From Paenibacillus sp. (lineage in GTDB: Bacteria > Bacillota > Bacilli > Paenibacillales > YIM-B00363): a DNA stretch of 64,000 bases. A program made the translations under genes and the position numbers. The stretch lies in contig NZ_JAPSKE010000009.1 of NCBI RefSeq assembly GCF_031177825.1, forward strand, positions 62,001 to 126,000. Reading direction: 5' to 3'. Below the pieces are notes generated by a model. It had not been told where the DNA came from and did no database searches. It saw only the letters and a list, made by a program, of their open reading frames with translations. Shown here one piece after another: positions 52,029 through 60,874 of this stretch; positions within the stretch are counted from its first letter, which is position 1, and each line of letters starts with the position of its first letter.

Positions 52029-52043
52029 GGCGGCTTAGCCGCC
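52029..52043 (-). promoter_or_regulatory. Intercistronic stem-loop between binding protein and permease genes
   Basis: GGCGGC-TTA-GCCGCC sits between the two genes in a very GC-rich stretch. Stems here often protect the upstream mRNA or partly terminate, giving more binding protein than permease; that role is inferred. Confidence 0.4.
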
Positions 52044-52073
52044 GCGCCGCCGCTGCCGTCGCAGCTGTCGCCG

Positions 52074-53693
52074 TTACTTCGTCTTGTCGTAAGCGTCTTG
52101 GTAGAACTTCTGAAGCTGTTCGAGATTCATCTTCTTCAGCGTATCGACGTATTCGCCCCACTTGTCGAACGAGAGGGCGCCGGTAACGAACTTGGCGGCG
52201 CTTTCGTCGACGAAGGCGTCGATGTCTTGCCGCAGCGTGTTGACTTCCTTGGCCGTCTGTTCGTCGAACATCGGCGCTCCGTATATTTTCTCCGGCAGGT
52301 ACGGATCGAGCGCTTCCTGCGCCGCCTGCACCTCCGGCGGGTTGATCGCGGACGCGTTGTTCACGTTGACGTATTGCGGCGATCCGCCGCCCGGCCATGG
52401 CGTGAATTGACCGATCGTCACCCCGGTGCCCCGCGGATCCGTCAGGACGGCTTCGGTATATTCCGGCTTCCCGTCCGGCTGGAAGTCGAACGTCTCGCCT
52501 TCGATGCCGTACCGCATGAAGATCGAACCTTCCTCGCTGAAGAAGTAGTCGATCCAGCGCATGGTCGCTTCCGGGTATTTGTTGACCGACGTAATGGCGA
52601 ACGTGCCGAAGTCGCGGGCGACCGGGCTGCCGTTGACCATCCGGTCTCCGTTCGGTCCGACGAACGGGGCGATCCCCGCATAATCCTCTTTCCGATTGAC
52701 GAACGGGTCGCTCGCTTGGTTGAAGAAGTAGCCGAGGCTTCCTTCGCCCATCTTCGCGACGTAATCCGCGCCGGTATGCGTCAGCAGCTCCTGGTCGACC
52801 AGCTTTTCCGAGTAGAGCTGATGCAGAAACTCGAGCAGCTGCTTGAACCGATCGTCTTCAAGCCATAGGTCGACCTTGTCGTTGTCGATATTGATGCGAT
52901 ACCCCATCTGGCTCTGCAAGCCGAACGAACCCGACATGCTGTTGATGAGATCCGGCAAATTCCAAGTGGACAGCGGAATTTCGTCCTGCCGGCCGTTGCC
53001 GTTCGGGTCTCCGTCGCGGAACGCGCGCAGCACCTCGATCACGTCTTCGTGCGTCTCCGGCACCTCCATACCGACGGCGTCGAGCCAAGCCATGTTCATC
53101 CAATGCTTGTTCGTGCGAGCCGCCCCGAGCGTGAGGATGGCCGGCAGCGCGTAAATATGGCCGTCCGGCGCCGTGATGGACGCGCGGATCTCCGGATACT
53201 GATCGAACAACGCGGTGATATTCGGCGCGTACGATTCCAGTAATTCCTCGAGCGGAACGAGCATGCCGCTGCTGCCGTATCGGATGGCCTCCAGCGGCGT
53301 AATCCCGGCTTTGTACAACGCATCCGGCAATTCGTTCGAAGCGAACAACAAATTTTTGCGTTCCGCGAAGCCTTCGTCGGGTACGTCCTCCCAGACGATG
53401 TCGATGCCCGTCATCTTCTCGTATTCTTTGAACATCAGCATGTCCTCGTAAGGGCCGTTCGGCGGCGCCTTGCGCGCGAAAATCTTGAGCGAAATCGGTT
53501 CGTTGACGATCGGGAACCCTTCCTTGTTCAGCAGCGCGCCTTCGGCGGAGCTTTCCCCGCCGTTCGCGCCTCCGTCTTCGCTCTGCGGCGCAGGCTTCGG
53601 CTCGTCGGCCGAGTCCGTGCTGCAAGCGAGCAGCGCCGTCGACATGAGGGCGACCGCCAGCGACACCGACAATCCCTTTTGCAACGTTTTCAT
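52074..53693 (-). CDS. Sugar-binding lipoprotein of the ABC importer (LplA type)
   Basis: Extracellular solute-binding protein of 539 residues. The lipoprotein signal ends in the lipobox LLAC (cysteine at 24), then a Ser/Glu/Gly-rich linker, then a two-lobed binding domain including FKEYEKMTGIDIVWEDVP, PDGHIYALP and DPNGNGRQDEIPLS. It captures the sugar outside and delivers it to the two permeases. RBS AAGGAGG before ATG. Adjacent YesM/YesN and GH51 genes suggest an arabino-oligosaccharide ligand. A cre-like site lies 32 bp upstream. Confidence 0.93.
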   Translation of the reverse strand: MKTLQKGLSVSLAVALMSTALLACSTDSADEPKPAPQSEDGGANGGESSAEGALLNKEGFPIVNEPISLKIFARKAPPNGPYEDMLMFKEYEKMTGIDIVWEDVPDEGFAERKNLLFASNELPDALYKAGITPLEAIRYGSSGMLVPLEELLESYAPNITALFDQYPEIRASITAPDGHIYALPAILTLGAARTNKHWMNMAWLDAVGMEVPETHEDVIEVLRAFRDGDPNGNGRQDEIPLSTWNLPDLINSMSGSFGLQSQMGYRINIDNDKVDLWLEDDRFKQLLEFLHQLYSEKLVDQELLTHTGADYVAKMGEGSLGYFFNQASDPFVNRKEDYAGIAPFVGPNGDRMVNGSPVARDFGTFAITSVNKYPEATMRWIDYFFSEEGSIFMRYGIEGETFDFQPDGKPEYTEAVLTDPRGTGVTIGQFTPWPGGGSPQYVNVNNASAINPPEVQAAQEALDPYLPEKIYGAPMFDEQTAKEVNTLRQDIDAFVDESAAKFVTGALSFDKWGEYVDTLKKMNLEQLQKFYQDAYDKTK

Positions 53694-53724
53694 ACGAGCG
53701 ACCTCCTTAAGGATTCATCTATTT

Positions 53725-53772
53725 TGTAACCGCTTTAATCTTACGAAACGAATGGACATGAAAGCGCTACAA
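53725..53772. promoter_or_regulatory. Two cre-like sites before the binding-protein gene
   Basis: TGTAACCGCTTTAA (53725-53738) matches the cre consensus at 13 of 14 positions; TGAAAGCGCTACAA (53759-53772) at 12 of 14. Paired sites suggest strong glucose repression of the importer. Confidence 0.55.
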
Positions 53773-53824
53773 TATTTCCTAAAATACTACACGATTTTGC
53801 ACGCGCTCCTCTGCGACCGAATAC

Positions 53825-53850
53825 AAAAAAAGCGCGCCGCTCAGCGCGCT
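53825..53850 (-). terminator. Terminator of the YesM/YesN operon
   Basis: AGCGCGC and GCGCGCT flank a 6-base loop and are followed by a run of seven T on the minus strand. The response-regulator stop codon (53841) lies inside the loop. Confidence 0.85.
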
Positions 53851-55487
53851 TCGCCGTCTCCGCTCTCCCGCCGCTCCGCGCCGTTCGCGTAAGAGTTCGG
53901 CGTCATCCCCACGATGTCTTTGAATACTTTGAAAAAATAGTTGTAGCTGGAGAATCCGACGTCTTTATAAATTTGTTTCATCTTCACCGTTCCTTGCCCG
54001 TCGCGGATCAGCTGCTTCGCCTGTTCGATACGGACTTGGTTCAAGTATTCCGTAAAATTGACGCCCGCCTGCTGCTTGAACAGCCGGCTTAAATACGAAG
54101 CGGTGATCCCCGCGTGTTCCGCCGCATGCTCGAGCGAGACGTTATCGCGGTAATGCCGACGCACGAACGATTTCGCCGCTTTCACGTACGCGGAATCTCC
54201 TTCGTCGGACAAGTCCCTCGGAAGCTTGCCGAGCAGCGCGTCGAACAGCGACAACGTCCAATTCCGGATGTCGTCGAGCCGATCGGCCCGGCTTAGGTCG
54301 CTTCGCGTCAGATAGGCTCCCTCGTAAAACGTCGCTTCCTTGCCCCCCGACTTCCTCCATACTTTCTCCGCCAAGCTCACGAGTTCCCCGACCGTCAGTT
54401 GAATCGATTGAACGGTCGCCCCGCGGCTCCGGATCGCTTCGAAGATGCCGCGGAGCAGCGACCGCGTCTTCGCCTCGTCGCCCCTCTCCAAAGCGAGCTG
54501 CAGCTCCCGCTCTTCGCCTAAACCGAGCGTGAAGGCCGGCTGTCGGCCGACGGCGGAAGCCCCTACGTCGATCCACCGCAGCTGCTGCTTCTCCGCGAGC
54601 GAGGCGTCTGCCCGTTCGTAGACGGCCCGGACGCCTTCGACGTCGCGCATCGGCTGGAACGCGCCGAAGACCGCCTTCACGTTCATGAGCGAAAGGAGCG
54701 AACGCTCGATGCGCTGCGTGCAGGCGTGGAGCCTCTGCCTCATCGCGTATTCGCTCTTCTCCCGTTCGAACGAAAACAAAAATAGAAATTTGCCTTGCTC
54801 GAGGTCCGAGACGATGCCGTTCAGCTCGTCGAACTGCTGATGGCAGAGATCCGCGACCGAACGCGACAGCTTCATCTTCTCCTGCGTGGCGAGCTGCTCG
54901 GTGAACAACGCGTAATTCGCGAGCTGCATCACCCCGAGCATCAGATTGCGGGCGCCGATCGGCGACAAATTGGCGAAGTATTGGATCGCCCGCCCGAGCT
55001 CCTCCTCGGTGCCGAGCGCCAAGTCCTTGGCGTACTTCCGAGACAGCTCCAGATTCATCAGCTTCCAGTGTTTCTCCAAATACGTCTCTTCGCGCCGAAG
55101 CCGGTTCGATCGTTCGATCTCGTCTTTCACCTTCGTAAGCAGGGCGGTCAAGCCGGGCCCGTCCACCCGGTGCTTGAGCAAGTAGTCGACAGCCCCGTGC
55201 CGAAGCGTCTCCCGGACGTAATCGTAATTGTCGTAGCTGCTGAGGACGATGGTTCGAACGTCTCCCCCCAGCTCCGACAGCCGCTTGCACAGCGCGACGC
55301 CGTCCATGCCGGCCATGTGAATGTCCGCCAGGACGAGCTGCGGGGAAACCTCCTCGATGAGCGTAAGCGCCTCGAACCCGTTGCTCGCTTCGCCGACGAT
55401 GTCGAAGCCGTGCCGTTCCCAGTCGACCAGCCCCCGGATGTAGTTCCTCGCCAACATCTCGTCGTCTACCAAAATCGTGCGAATCAT
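53841..55487 (-). CDS. YesN-type response regulator with AraC output domain
   Basis: Response regulator of 548 residues. The receiver domain (1-120) has acidic residues DDE at 8-10, the phosphorylated Asp55 in LVLADIHMAGMDG and the conserved lysine in LLKHR. A long helical linker leads to a C-terminal AraC HTH (LEHAAEHAGITASYLSRLFKQ and YKDVGFSSYNYFFKVFKD). Cytosolic. Its gene overlaps the sensor kinase stop by ATGA, and it should activate the adjacent importer operon. Confidence 0.94.
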   Translation of the reverse strand: MIRTILVDDEMLARNYIRGLVDWERHGFDIVGEASNGFEALTLIEEVSPQLVLADIHMAGMDGVALCKRLSELGGDVRTIVLSSYDNYDYVRETLRHGAVDYLLKHRVDGPGLTALLTKVKDEIERSNRLRREETYLEKHWKLMNLELSRKYAKDLALGTEEELGRAIQYFANLSPIGARNLMLGVMQLANYALFTEQLATQEKMKLSRSVADLCHQQFDELNGIVSDLEQGKFLFLFSFEREKSEYAMRQRLHACTQRIERSLLSLMNVKAVFGAFQPMRDVEGVRAVYERADASLAEKQQLRWIDVGASAVGRQPAFTLGLGEERELQLALERGDEAKTRSLLRGIFEAIRSRGATVQSIQLTVGELVSLAEKVWRKSGGKEATFYEGAYLTRSDLSRADRLDDIRNWTLSLFDALLGKLPRDLSDEGDSAYVKAAKSFVRRHYRDNVSLEHAAEHAGITASYLSRLFKQQAGVNFTEYLNQVRIEQAKQLIRDGQGTVKMKQIYKDVGFSSYNYFFKVFKDIVGMTPNSYANGAERRESGDGEAR

Positions 55488-57229
55488 TGCGCCTCCGCCA
55501 TCCTCTCCAACGGGATCGTTACGACCGCCTTCGTGAAAGACCCGTGCCGGCTGTAGAGAGACAGTCCGTACGCTTCGCCGTACACCATGCGGATGCGTTC
55601 GTGCACGTTCATGATGCCCATCCCTCCGCGCCTCACGTTGTCCTGCATGACGTCGGTGTCGAACGCTTTCGCGATCTGTTCCTCGGTCATGCCGACACCG
55701 GTGTCCGCGACCTCGATTTTCATTCGGCTCTCCTCTCGATACGCGCGGATTTGAATCAGGCCGGGTTCGCCCAACGGACTGATGCCGTGGTAGATCGCGT
55801 TCTCGACGAGCGGCTGCAAGATCAGCTTCAACACTTCGCGATGCGAAAGCTCCGGTTCGATATCGTAATGAATGTCGAACTGATTGACGAACCGATAGCG
55901 TTGAATGTTGACGTAGCTTTTCACATAATCGAGTTCTTCCTGAAGCGTCACGAATTCGCGGGTGTTGCCGAGGACGCCTCGCAGCAGATCGGTAAGCGAC
56001 GTCGACACCTCCTCGATGTTCTTCGCATGCTGCAGGTGAGCCATGTACTTGATCGTATTTAACGTATTATACAGAAAATGCGGTTTGATTTGGGCTTGCA
56101 GCGCCATCAGCTCCGCTTCGCGCTTTTGCCGTTCGCGATGTTTCATGTCTTCGACCAATGTTCTGATCTTGTCCAGCATCCGGATGAACAGCTCGTTCAA
56201 CTGACCGACCTCGTCTTCCGCGTCGATTTTCGTCGACACGGTCAAGTTGCCGTCCTGTACCCACAACATCGCGTTGCGCAGCCGCTTCAAGTTTTTCGTA
56301 ATTTGCGACGAGATCGCGATCGAGACGAATAACGCGACGACGAACGCCAACAGGACGACTTGAGCGATGGTATGGCGGAAGCGAATCGAATCTTGAATCA
56401 ACGCATGCTCCGGAATCGTGCCGACCGTCGTCCATCCCGTGATCTCCGACTTGTAGCTCACGACGAGATGCGGCTTGCCGTCGACCTCCGTCTCGCCGAC
56501 GGAATTTTGGCCGAGGAGCCTGCCGAAGACGCCGGAGAGCAGCGAGTCGAAGACGTTATTTTCCGATACCTGCCCGTTCGTATTGAAGACGAAATCCCCG
56601 TCTTCGTCGATGACGTAAATATGACTGTCCTCCGAAGGTTTAATGTTGTAGGCGTTCTCGATCACTTCGTAGTTGAGGTCGATCATGACCGCGGCGTTCG
56701 GCGACTCGCTGTATTGAATCGCGCGGCCGATCACCAGCGTCTTGGTCCGACCGGCGCGTTCGAACAGCACCTGCTGCCCGGTCGAGGCCAGAAATCGCTC
56801 GAATAACGGCGCGTTCAGGTTCGAAGCGTCCAGCCAAGGCGCGCCGACGAAAAAAATTTTCCCGTTCCGGTCGACGACCGAAATTCTCGCGATATGCGAT
56901 TTATAAGCGACCAAATACGAAAGGAAATTTTCGATTTTCTTTTGTTCCAGCACCCATTCGTACGACACCTCGAAGTGGGGACTGCGCAGCACGTCGACCA
57001 CGTTCTCTTCGTTCGCCGCGACGGTCGTCAGCAGGAGACTCGTATCCTCCAACAGCACGTTCAGGTTTTCGTCCGCGCGGCGAAGGCTGTCCGCGACGTA
57101 CTGAATCGCGTTCGCTTTGATGTTCTCCGTTAAATTCCAATAGATGATCAATCCGACGCTCAGAAGCGCGAAGAGCATGACGGCGCTGAACGCGACGAAC
57201 ATTTTCGTTTGGATGCTTTTCCTCAGCAT
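55484..57229 (-). CDS. YesM-type sensor histidine kinase
   Basis: Membrane kinase of 581 residues: a first helix (MFVAFSAVMLFALLSVGLII), an extracellular Cache-like sensing domain to about residue 275, a second helix (VVLLAFVVALFVSIAI), a HAMP domain, then a His_kinase domain with the phosphoacceptor in QIKPHFLYNTLN and an ATPase with VENAIYHGISP and DTGVGM. ATG 57229 follows GGAG by six bases; the upstream TTG start is unlikely. It should sense extracellular sugar or binding protein and phosphorylate the adjacent YesN. Confidence 0.94.
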   Translation of the reverse strand: MLRKSIQTKMFVAFSAVMLFALLSVGLIIYWNLTENIKANAIQYVADSLRRADENLNVLLEDTSLLLTTVAANEENVVDVLRSPHFEVSYEWVLEQKKIENFLSYLVAYKSHIARISVVDRNGKIFFVGAPWLDASNLNAPLFERFLASTGQQVLFERAGRTKTLVIGRAIQYSESPNAAVMIDLNYEVIENAYNIKPSEDSHIYVIDEDGDFVFNTNGQVSENNVFDSLLSGVFGRLLGQNSVGETEVDGKPHLVVSYKSEITGWTTVGTIPEHALIQDSIRFRHTIAQVVLLAFVVALFVSIAISSQITKNLKRLRNAMLWVQDGNLTVSTKIDAEDEVGQLNELFIRMLDKIRTLVEDMKHRERQKREAELMALQAQIKPHFLYNTLNTIKYMAHLQHAKNIEEVSTSLTDLLRGVLGNTREFVTLQEELDYVKSYVNIQRYRFVNQFDIHYDIEPELSHREVLKLILQPLVENAIYHGISPLGEPGLIQIRAYREESRMKIEVADTGVGMTEEQIAKAFDTDVMQDNVRRGGMGIMNVHERIRMVYGEAYGLSLYSRHGSFTKAVVTIPLERMAEAQ

Positions 57230-57245
57230 AGGCCACTCCGATGTG

Positions 57246-57259
57246 TGAAAGCGTTTTAT
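57246..57259. promoter_or_regulatory. Cre-like site before the sensor kinase gene
   Basis: TGAAAGCGTTTTAT matches the cre consensus at 12 of 14 positions, 17 bp before the kinase start; weak on its own but in line with the other sites. Confidence 0.35.
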
Positions 57260-57393
57260 TTTCAATTATATACGATCCTTTAATTATAAATAAATATTAA
57301 GCGACAACGCAGTCCGACAAACTTCGCGGCGAAAGCTGTGTATGATTAACCTTGCACCACTTTTTTCAAAGAGAGAAAGGGAGGAACACGCTT

Positions 57394-57669
57394 TTGGAGA
57401 AGGTCTTAAACGGTTCCGTCGGAGGGAAAATGAAGCAGCAGGCGCTATGGTTCATTCAGCTCGAAAAGGAGAGGATCCTACATAATTATTTAAGCGGCTG
57501 CGCGTCGAAAGATCAAGCCGTCGGCGGACTGAACACTCTCTACCAAATCGCCTCTTATTTGCACGATAAGGACGTCATGAAAAATTTATGGCTGTCCATC
57601 GTCGACATCCAAAACGCGCGGTTCCCCGGACTGCGCTCCTCGGGAGCGCCCGGAACGATAGGTTTATAG
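57394..57669 (+). CDS. Small conserved-looking helical protein of unknown function
   Basis: Protein of 91 residues from TTG 57394, which lies nine bases after a strong GGGAGG. It has a helical centre (MKQQALWFIQLEKERILHN and GLNTLYQIASYLHDKDVM), one cysteine and no signal peptide. I do not recognise the family. The good RBS and immediate strong terminator make it a real gene. Divergent from the sensor kinase with 164 bp between starts. Confidence 0.65.
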   Translation: MEKVLNGSVGGKMKQQALWFIQLEKERILHNYLSGCASKDQAVGGLNTLYQIASYLHDKDVMKNLWLSIVDIQNARFPGLRSSGAPGTIGL

Positions 57670-57684
57670 CAGTTTCATAGGGAA

Positions 57685-57716
57685 GAAGGAACGGCGCTGC
57701 GCCGTTCCTTCTTTTT
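57685..57716 (+). terminator. Strong terminator after the small gene
   Basis: GAAGGAACGGCGC and its complement form a stem of about 12 bp with a tiny loop, followed by TTTTT. It may also serve the convergent sulfatase gene ending at 57732. Confidence 0.9.
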
Positions 57717-57731
57717 GGTTCTGCAGGCCGC

Positions 57732-59240
57732 TTACGCGTGGTGAATGCGCGGCATCGCGAGCGGCTCCTTGCCGAGCTCCGCCCAGACGAATTTCAACAG
57801 CAGCCCGCTCTTGATCGCCGCGAACGCGGGGTCGTCCCACCGATTGTTCCGCTCCTCCGGATCCTCCTCCAGATCGAATAGCTCTCCGTACGTCTGATTA
57901 TAATAGACGGTCAGCTTATACCGCCGGTCCACATACGTCTTCTGATGGATCGTCGTCGGTTCGTGCCGGAACTCGCACAGGATGTGATCTCTCGCGGCGC
58001 TCTTCCGCCCCGTCCACACGTCCGACTGGTCCACCCCCGCCATGCCGTGCGGAATCGGGATGCCCGCGAACGAGAGGAACGTCGGCGCCAGATCGACGAG
58101 CGACTGCATCGCGTGCGACACGTCCCCGGCCGGGACGCGCCCGGGATACCGAACGAGGAACGGGAGCTTGATCAAGTCCTCGTACATGAATCCCCCCTTC
58201 GCCTGCAGCCCGTGCTGCCCGAAGAAGTGGCCGTGGTCCGTCGTGAACACGACGATCGTGTCGTCCGCCAGCCCCAGCTCGTCCAGCCGATCCAGAATGC
58301 GGCCGATATATTTATCGAGCAGGCTCACCATGCCGTAATACGTCGCGACGAGACGCTTGCGTTCCGCTTCGGGAAGCAGATGCGAATGATAACCGTGAAT
58401 TTCCTGCCCGGTTTCCTTCAAGTACGAGAAGTCCGGCCGCTCGGATTGCGTTAAGCCGAAATGCGGCGGATTGTTCGCATGCTCTCCCGGCGACGCTTCG
58501 GGAATCGTCAGCGCTTCGGGGTCGTACATCGTATCCCAAGGTTCGGGGACGAGATACGGCGGATGCGGGTCGAAGAAGCTCGCCCATAGGAAGAAGCTGT
58601 CGTCGTTCGCGCTGTATCGCTCCAAGAGGGCGTTCGTGCGCTCCGCGATCCACGTATTGTAATGGTATTCCTCGGGAATCTCCCATTTGTGCAGCTTGGC
58701 TTTATCCATCGTGCCGGTCGGCGGCAGGAAGTAATCGCGCCAGTTCGCGCAGCCCTTCTCCTCCAGCCAGATCGCGTAGTGCTGACCGACATGCGCCTCG
58801 TTCGTATGGTTTCTCGCCAGCTCCACATGATCGAATCCGTAGAAGCGCTCGTCGAACCGCCGCCAATAGTCCAAATCCTGCAGCAGCGGATACGCTTCCA
58901 GCGAAGGATATTCCTCGGTGCTCTTGAGCGGTTGGAAATGCGCCTTCCCGACGAGCGCGGTCCGGTACCCGTTCGCGGCGAAATCGTCGCCGACGACATG
59001 CCGGTCCTCCAGCAGCTTCGTCCCGAGCGTCCAAGCGCCGTGTTGGCTCGGGTATTGGCCCGTCAGAATCGACGCTCTCGTCGGCGTGCAGGTCGGATTG
59101 GGACAATACGCCCTTGCGAACGTCGTGCCTTCGCGGACGAGGCGGTCCAAATTCGGCGTATGCAGCTCGGCGTTGAAGGCGCCGATCGTATTCCAATGCT
59201 GTTGATCGCTCGTGATGAGCAGAATGTTAGGACGTTTCAA
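57732..59240 (-). CDS. Cysteine-type sulfatase
   Basis: Arylsulfatase-family enzyme of 502 residues. The formylglycine site is C51-TPTR within NPTCTPTRASILTG; metal ligands appear in ITSDQQHW at the start and VFTTDHGHFFGQHG later, with PFLVRYPG and a C-terminal LFDLEEDPEERNN. No signal peptide, so it would act on imported sulfated sugars or sulfate esters, and it needs a maturation enzyme not encoded here. It is divergent from an AraC regulator at 59367. Phosphonate monoester hydrolase activity is an alternative in this superfamily. Confidence 0.92.
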   Translation of the reverse strand: MKRPNILLITSDQQHWNTIGAFNAELHTPNLDRLVREGTTFARAYCPNPTCTPTRASILTGQYPSQHGAWTLGTKLLEDRHVVGDDFAANGYRTALVGKAHFQPLKSTEEYPSLEAYPLLQDLDYWRRFDERFYGFDHVELARNHTNEAHVGQHYAIWLEEKGCANWRDYFLPPTGTMDKAKLHKWEIPEEYHYNTWIAERTNALLERYSANDDSFFLWASFFDPHPPYLVPEPWDTMYDPEALTIPEASPGEHANNPPHFGLTQSERPDFSYLKETGQEIHGYHSHLLPEAERKRLVATYYGMVSLLDKYIGRILDRLDELGLADDTIVVFTTDHGHFFGQHGLQAKGGFMYEDLIKLPFLVRYPGRVPAGDVSHAMQSLVDLAPTFLSFAGIPIPHGMAGVDQSDVWTGRKSAARDHILCEFRHEPTTIHQKTYVDRRYKLTVYYNQTYGELFDLEEDPEERNNRWDDPAFAAIKSGLLLKFVWAELGKEPLAMPRIHHA

Positions 59241-59313
59241 TGGATGGCCCCCCTTCTCTTGCGAACCGGAATATAGAAATCATATGAAACCGTTGGGCCG
59301 GATACCATACCAA

Positions 59314-59339
59314 AATGTTATAATGTTTGTCATAATGTT
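59314..59339 (+). promoter_or_regulatory. AraC promoter region with repeated AATGTT
   Basis: A TATAAT -10 at 59319-59324 is surrounded by three AATGTT hexamers (59314, 59322, 59334) in one orientation. The repeats may be binding sites for the AraC product. Confidence 0.4.
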
Positions 59340-59366
59340 AGGTCTTATCGGAACGGGGGAAGGAAA

Positions 59367-60239
59367 GTGCAGGAATATGCCAGGGAGTTCGCCGAATTTC
59401 GGATGCAGGTGCCCTCGGAGCTGCAGCGGGCCGGAGGCGTCTATCTGCTGCGCTCGGGCCGGAATCGGGCGAAGCCCGAATACGACGTCGGACCGAAGAT
59501 GATCGAATGCTTTAGCTTTCATTTCGTCGTGTCGGGTTGCCTGCTGCTGACCGACGAGCGGGGCCGGAAATTCGTAGTGGGGGAGGGGCGAATGTTTTGT
59601 CTTTTCCCCAATGTGTCGTACCGGTACAAGATCGCGGATGCGTCCACGGAACTGCGGATGCAGTGGTTCGCGTTCGGCGGGCCGCAATCGCCGCATCTGT
59701 GCGCCGCGCTAGGGTTGACGCCGGACCGCCCTTCCCTGGACGTCGATCTCGGTCCCCGTTGGCGCGAGCTGGCGAACCGCCTTCATGCGAGCGTCGGCGG
59801 CGGCGATCCGATCCGTCAGCTGCGCTCGTTCTACGAGCTGATCGAATGGCTGCGCGTCGGGACCCCGCAGGAAGACCGCCTCGCCAGGCCGCGGGATTGG
59901 CTCGCGCATTGCGCCTCTTACATCCGGCTGCATTACGCCGAGCCGATCCGCGTCGAAGCGCTGGCGGAAGAGGCCGGCGTTCACCGCTCGTACTTGTCCG
60001 ACGCGTTCCGCAAGGCGTACGGCATGTCGCCGAAGCAATACGCGACGAACCTGCGTTTGACGAACGCCGCGGATCTGCTGCGGGACAGCGAGCTGCCCGT
60101 GCAGGACATCGCGGCGACCGTCGGCTACCCGGACTTGTTCGCCTTCACGCGGGCGTTCACGAAGCATTACCGCATGTCGCCGACCGCCTATCGGCTCGGC
60201 GGAACTAGCGCGGGCTCCTCCGTTCCCGTTACACCCTGA
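59367..60239 (+). CDS. AraC-family transcriptional regulator
   Basis: Regulator of 290 residues starting at GTG 59367 behind GGGGGAAGGA. The N-terminal arabinose-binding-like cupin has FSFHFVVSGCLLLTDERG and FCLFPNVSYRYK; the C-terminal HTH pair is VEALAEEAGVHRSYLSDAFRK and DIAATVGYPDLFAFTRAFTK. It is divergent from the sulfatase and probably controls it. Its 3' end overlaps the convergent Nudix gene by 11 bp. Confidence 0.9.
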   Translation: MQEYAREFAEFRMQVPSELQRAGGVYLLRSGRNRAKPEYDVGPKMIECFSFHFVVSGCLLLTDERGRKFVVGEGRMFCLFPNVSYRYKIADASTELRMQWFAFGGPQSPHLCAALGLTPDRPSLDVDLGPRWRELANRLHASVGGGDPIRQLRSFYELIEWLRVGTPQEDRLARPRDWLAHCASYIRLHYAEPIRVEALAEEAGVHRSYLSDAFRKAYGMSPKQYATNLRLTNAADLLRDSELPVQDIAATVGYPDLFAFTRAFTKHYRMSPTAYRLGGTSAGSSVPVTP

Positions 60240-60786
60240 ACCCGCGGCCGCCTTGCATCGGCGGATTCGGCTCGCGGTCGAACGCGAGCCCTTCCGACTT
60301 GCCGCGCAGCGCCACGTCCACGAGCCAACGCGTGAACGGCGCCACGTTCATCCGCTCCATCTCCTCCGGACCGAAGAAGCCGGCGCCGTCGACTTCCACG
60401 CCGTCCGGCGTCGGGTCGCCTCCCTCGTATTCCATCGCGAACGCGATGTACACGTTGTGGATGCTCCTCGGTTGGTCTCGGAGCGCGACCACGCTCTTCA
60501 CGGACGCGCGGACGCCGCTCTCCTCGAACACCTCCCGGCGAATCGTCTCGTCGATCGGCTCCAGCTGCTCGATGTAGCCGCCCGGATTCGTCCAGTACCC
60601 CTTCCCGGGCTCCTGCGCCCGTCGCACGAGCAGTACCTTGCCGTCCTTCGCGACGAGCGCGCCGACGCCGACGCTGTAATTGCCCCAATGCACGAAGCTG
60701 CACGCCGTGCACGCGCTCCGCGGCGTTCCGTCGATGTCGCGCGATTCCAGCGGTTGCCCGCGAGCCATACAAAACTTCGCTTCCAT
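60229..60786 (-). CDS. Nudix hydrolase with N-terminal zinc ribbon
   Basis: Cytosolic pyrophosphohydrolase of 185 residues. The Nudix box is complete: GYIEQLEP to REVFEESGV (GX5EX7REVXEEXGV). Before it, FCMARG and ACTACSF carry cysteines of a small zinc ribbon of the NudC/ADP-ribose type. It hydrolyses a nucleoside diphosphate linked to another group. ATG 60786 follows GGGGTG by five bases; ATG 60807 is an alternative. The gene lies after the PL11 gene on the same strand with an 88-bp gap, so it may be separately transcribed. Confidence 0.88.
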   Translation of the reverse strand: MEAKFCMARGQPLESRDIDGTPRSACTACSFVHWGNYSVGVGALVAKDGKVLLVRRAQEPGKGYWTNPGGYIEQLEPIDETIRREVFEESGVRASVKSVVALRDQPRSIHNVYIAFAMEYEGGDPTPDGVEVDGAGFFGPEEMERMNVAPFTRWLVDVALRGKSEGLAFDREPNPPMQGGRGFRV

Positions 60787-60874
60787 CCCAGCACCCCGAT
60801 CTGTCATAGCAGTTATCATTCCGTACTCCCCAAATATAAGGCAGGCCGGGGGCGAGGACAATCCTTTTCTCCCT

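Noticed and set aside
51988-52398. Longer N terminus for the LplB-type permease
   Set aside because: The extension overlaps the binding-protein gene, is Arg/Ala-rich, and a GGAGG-GTG start at 51987 gives the normal length.
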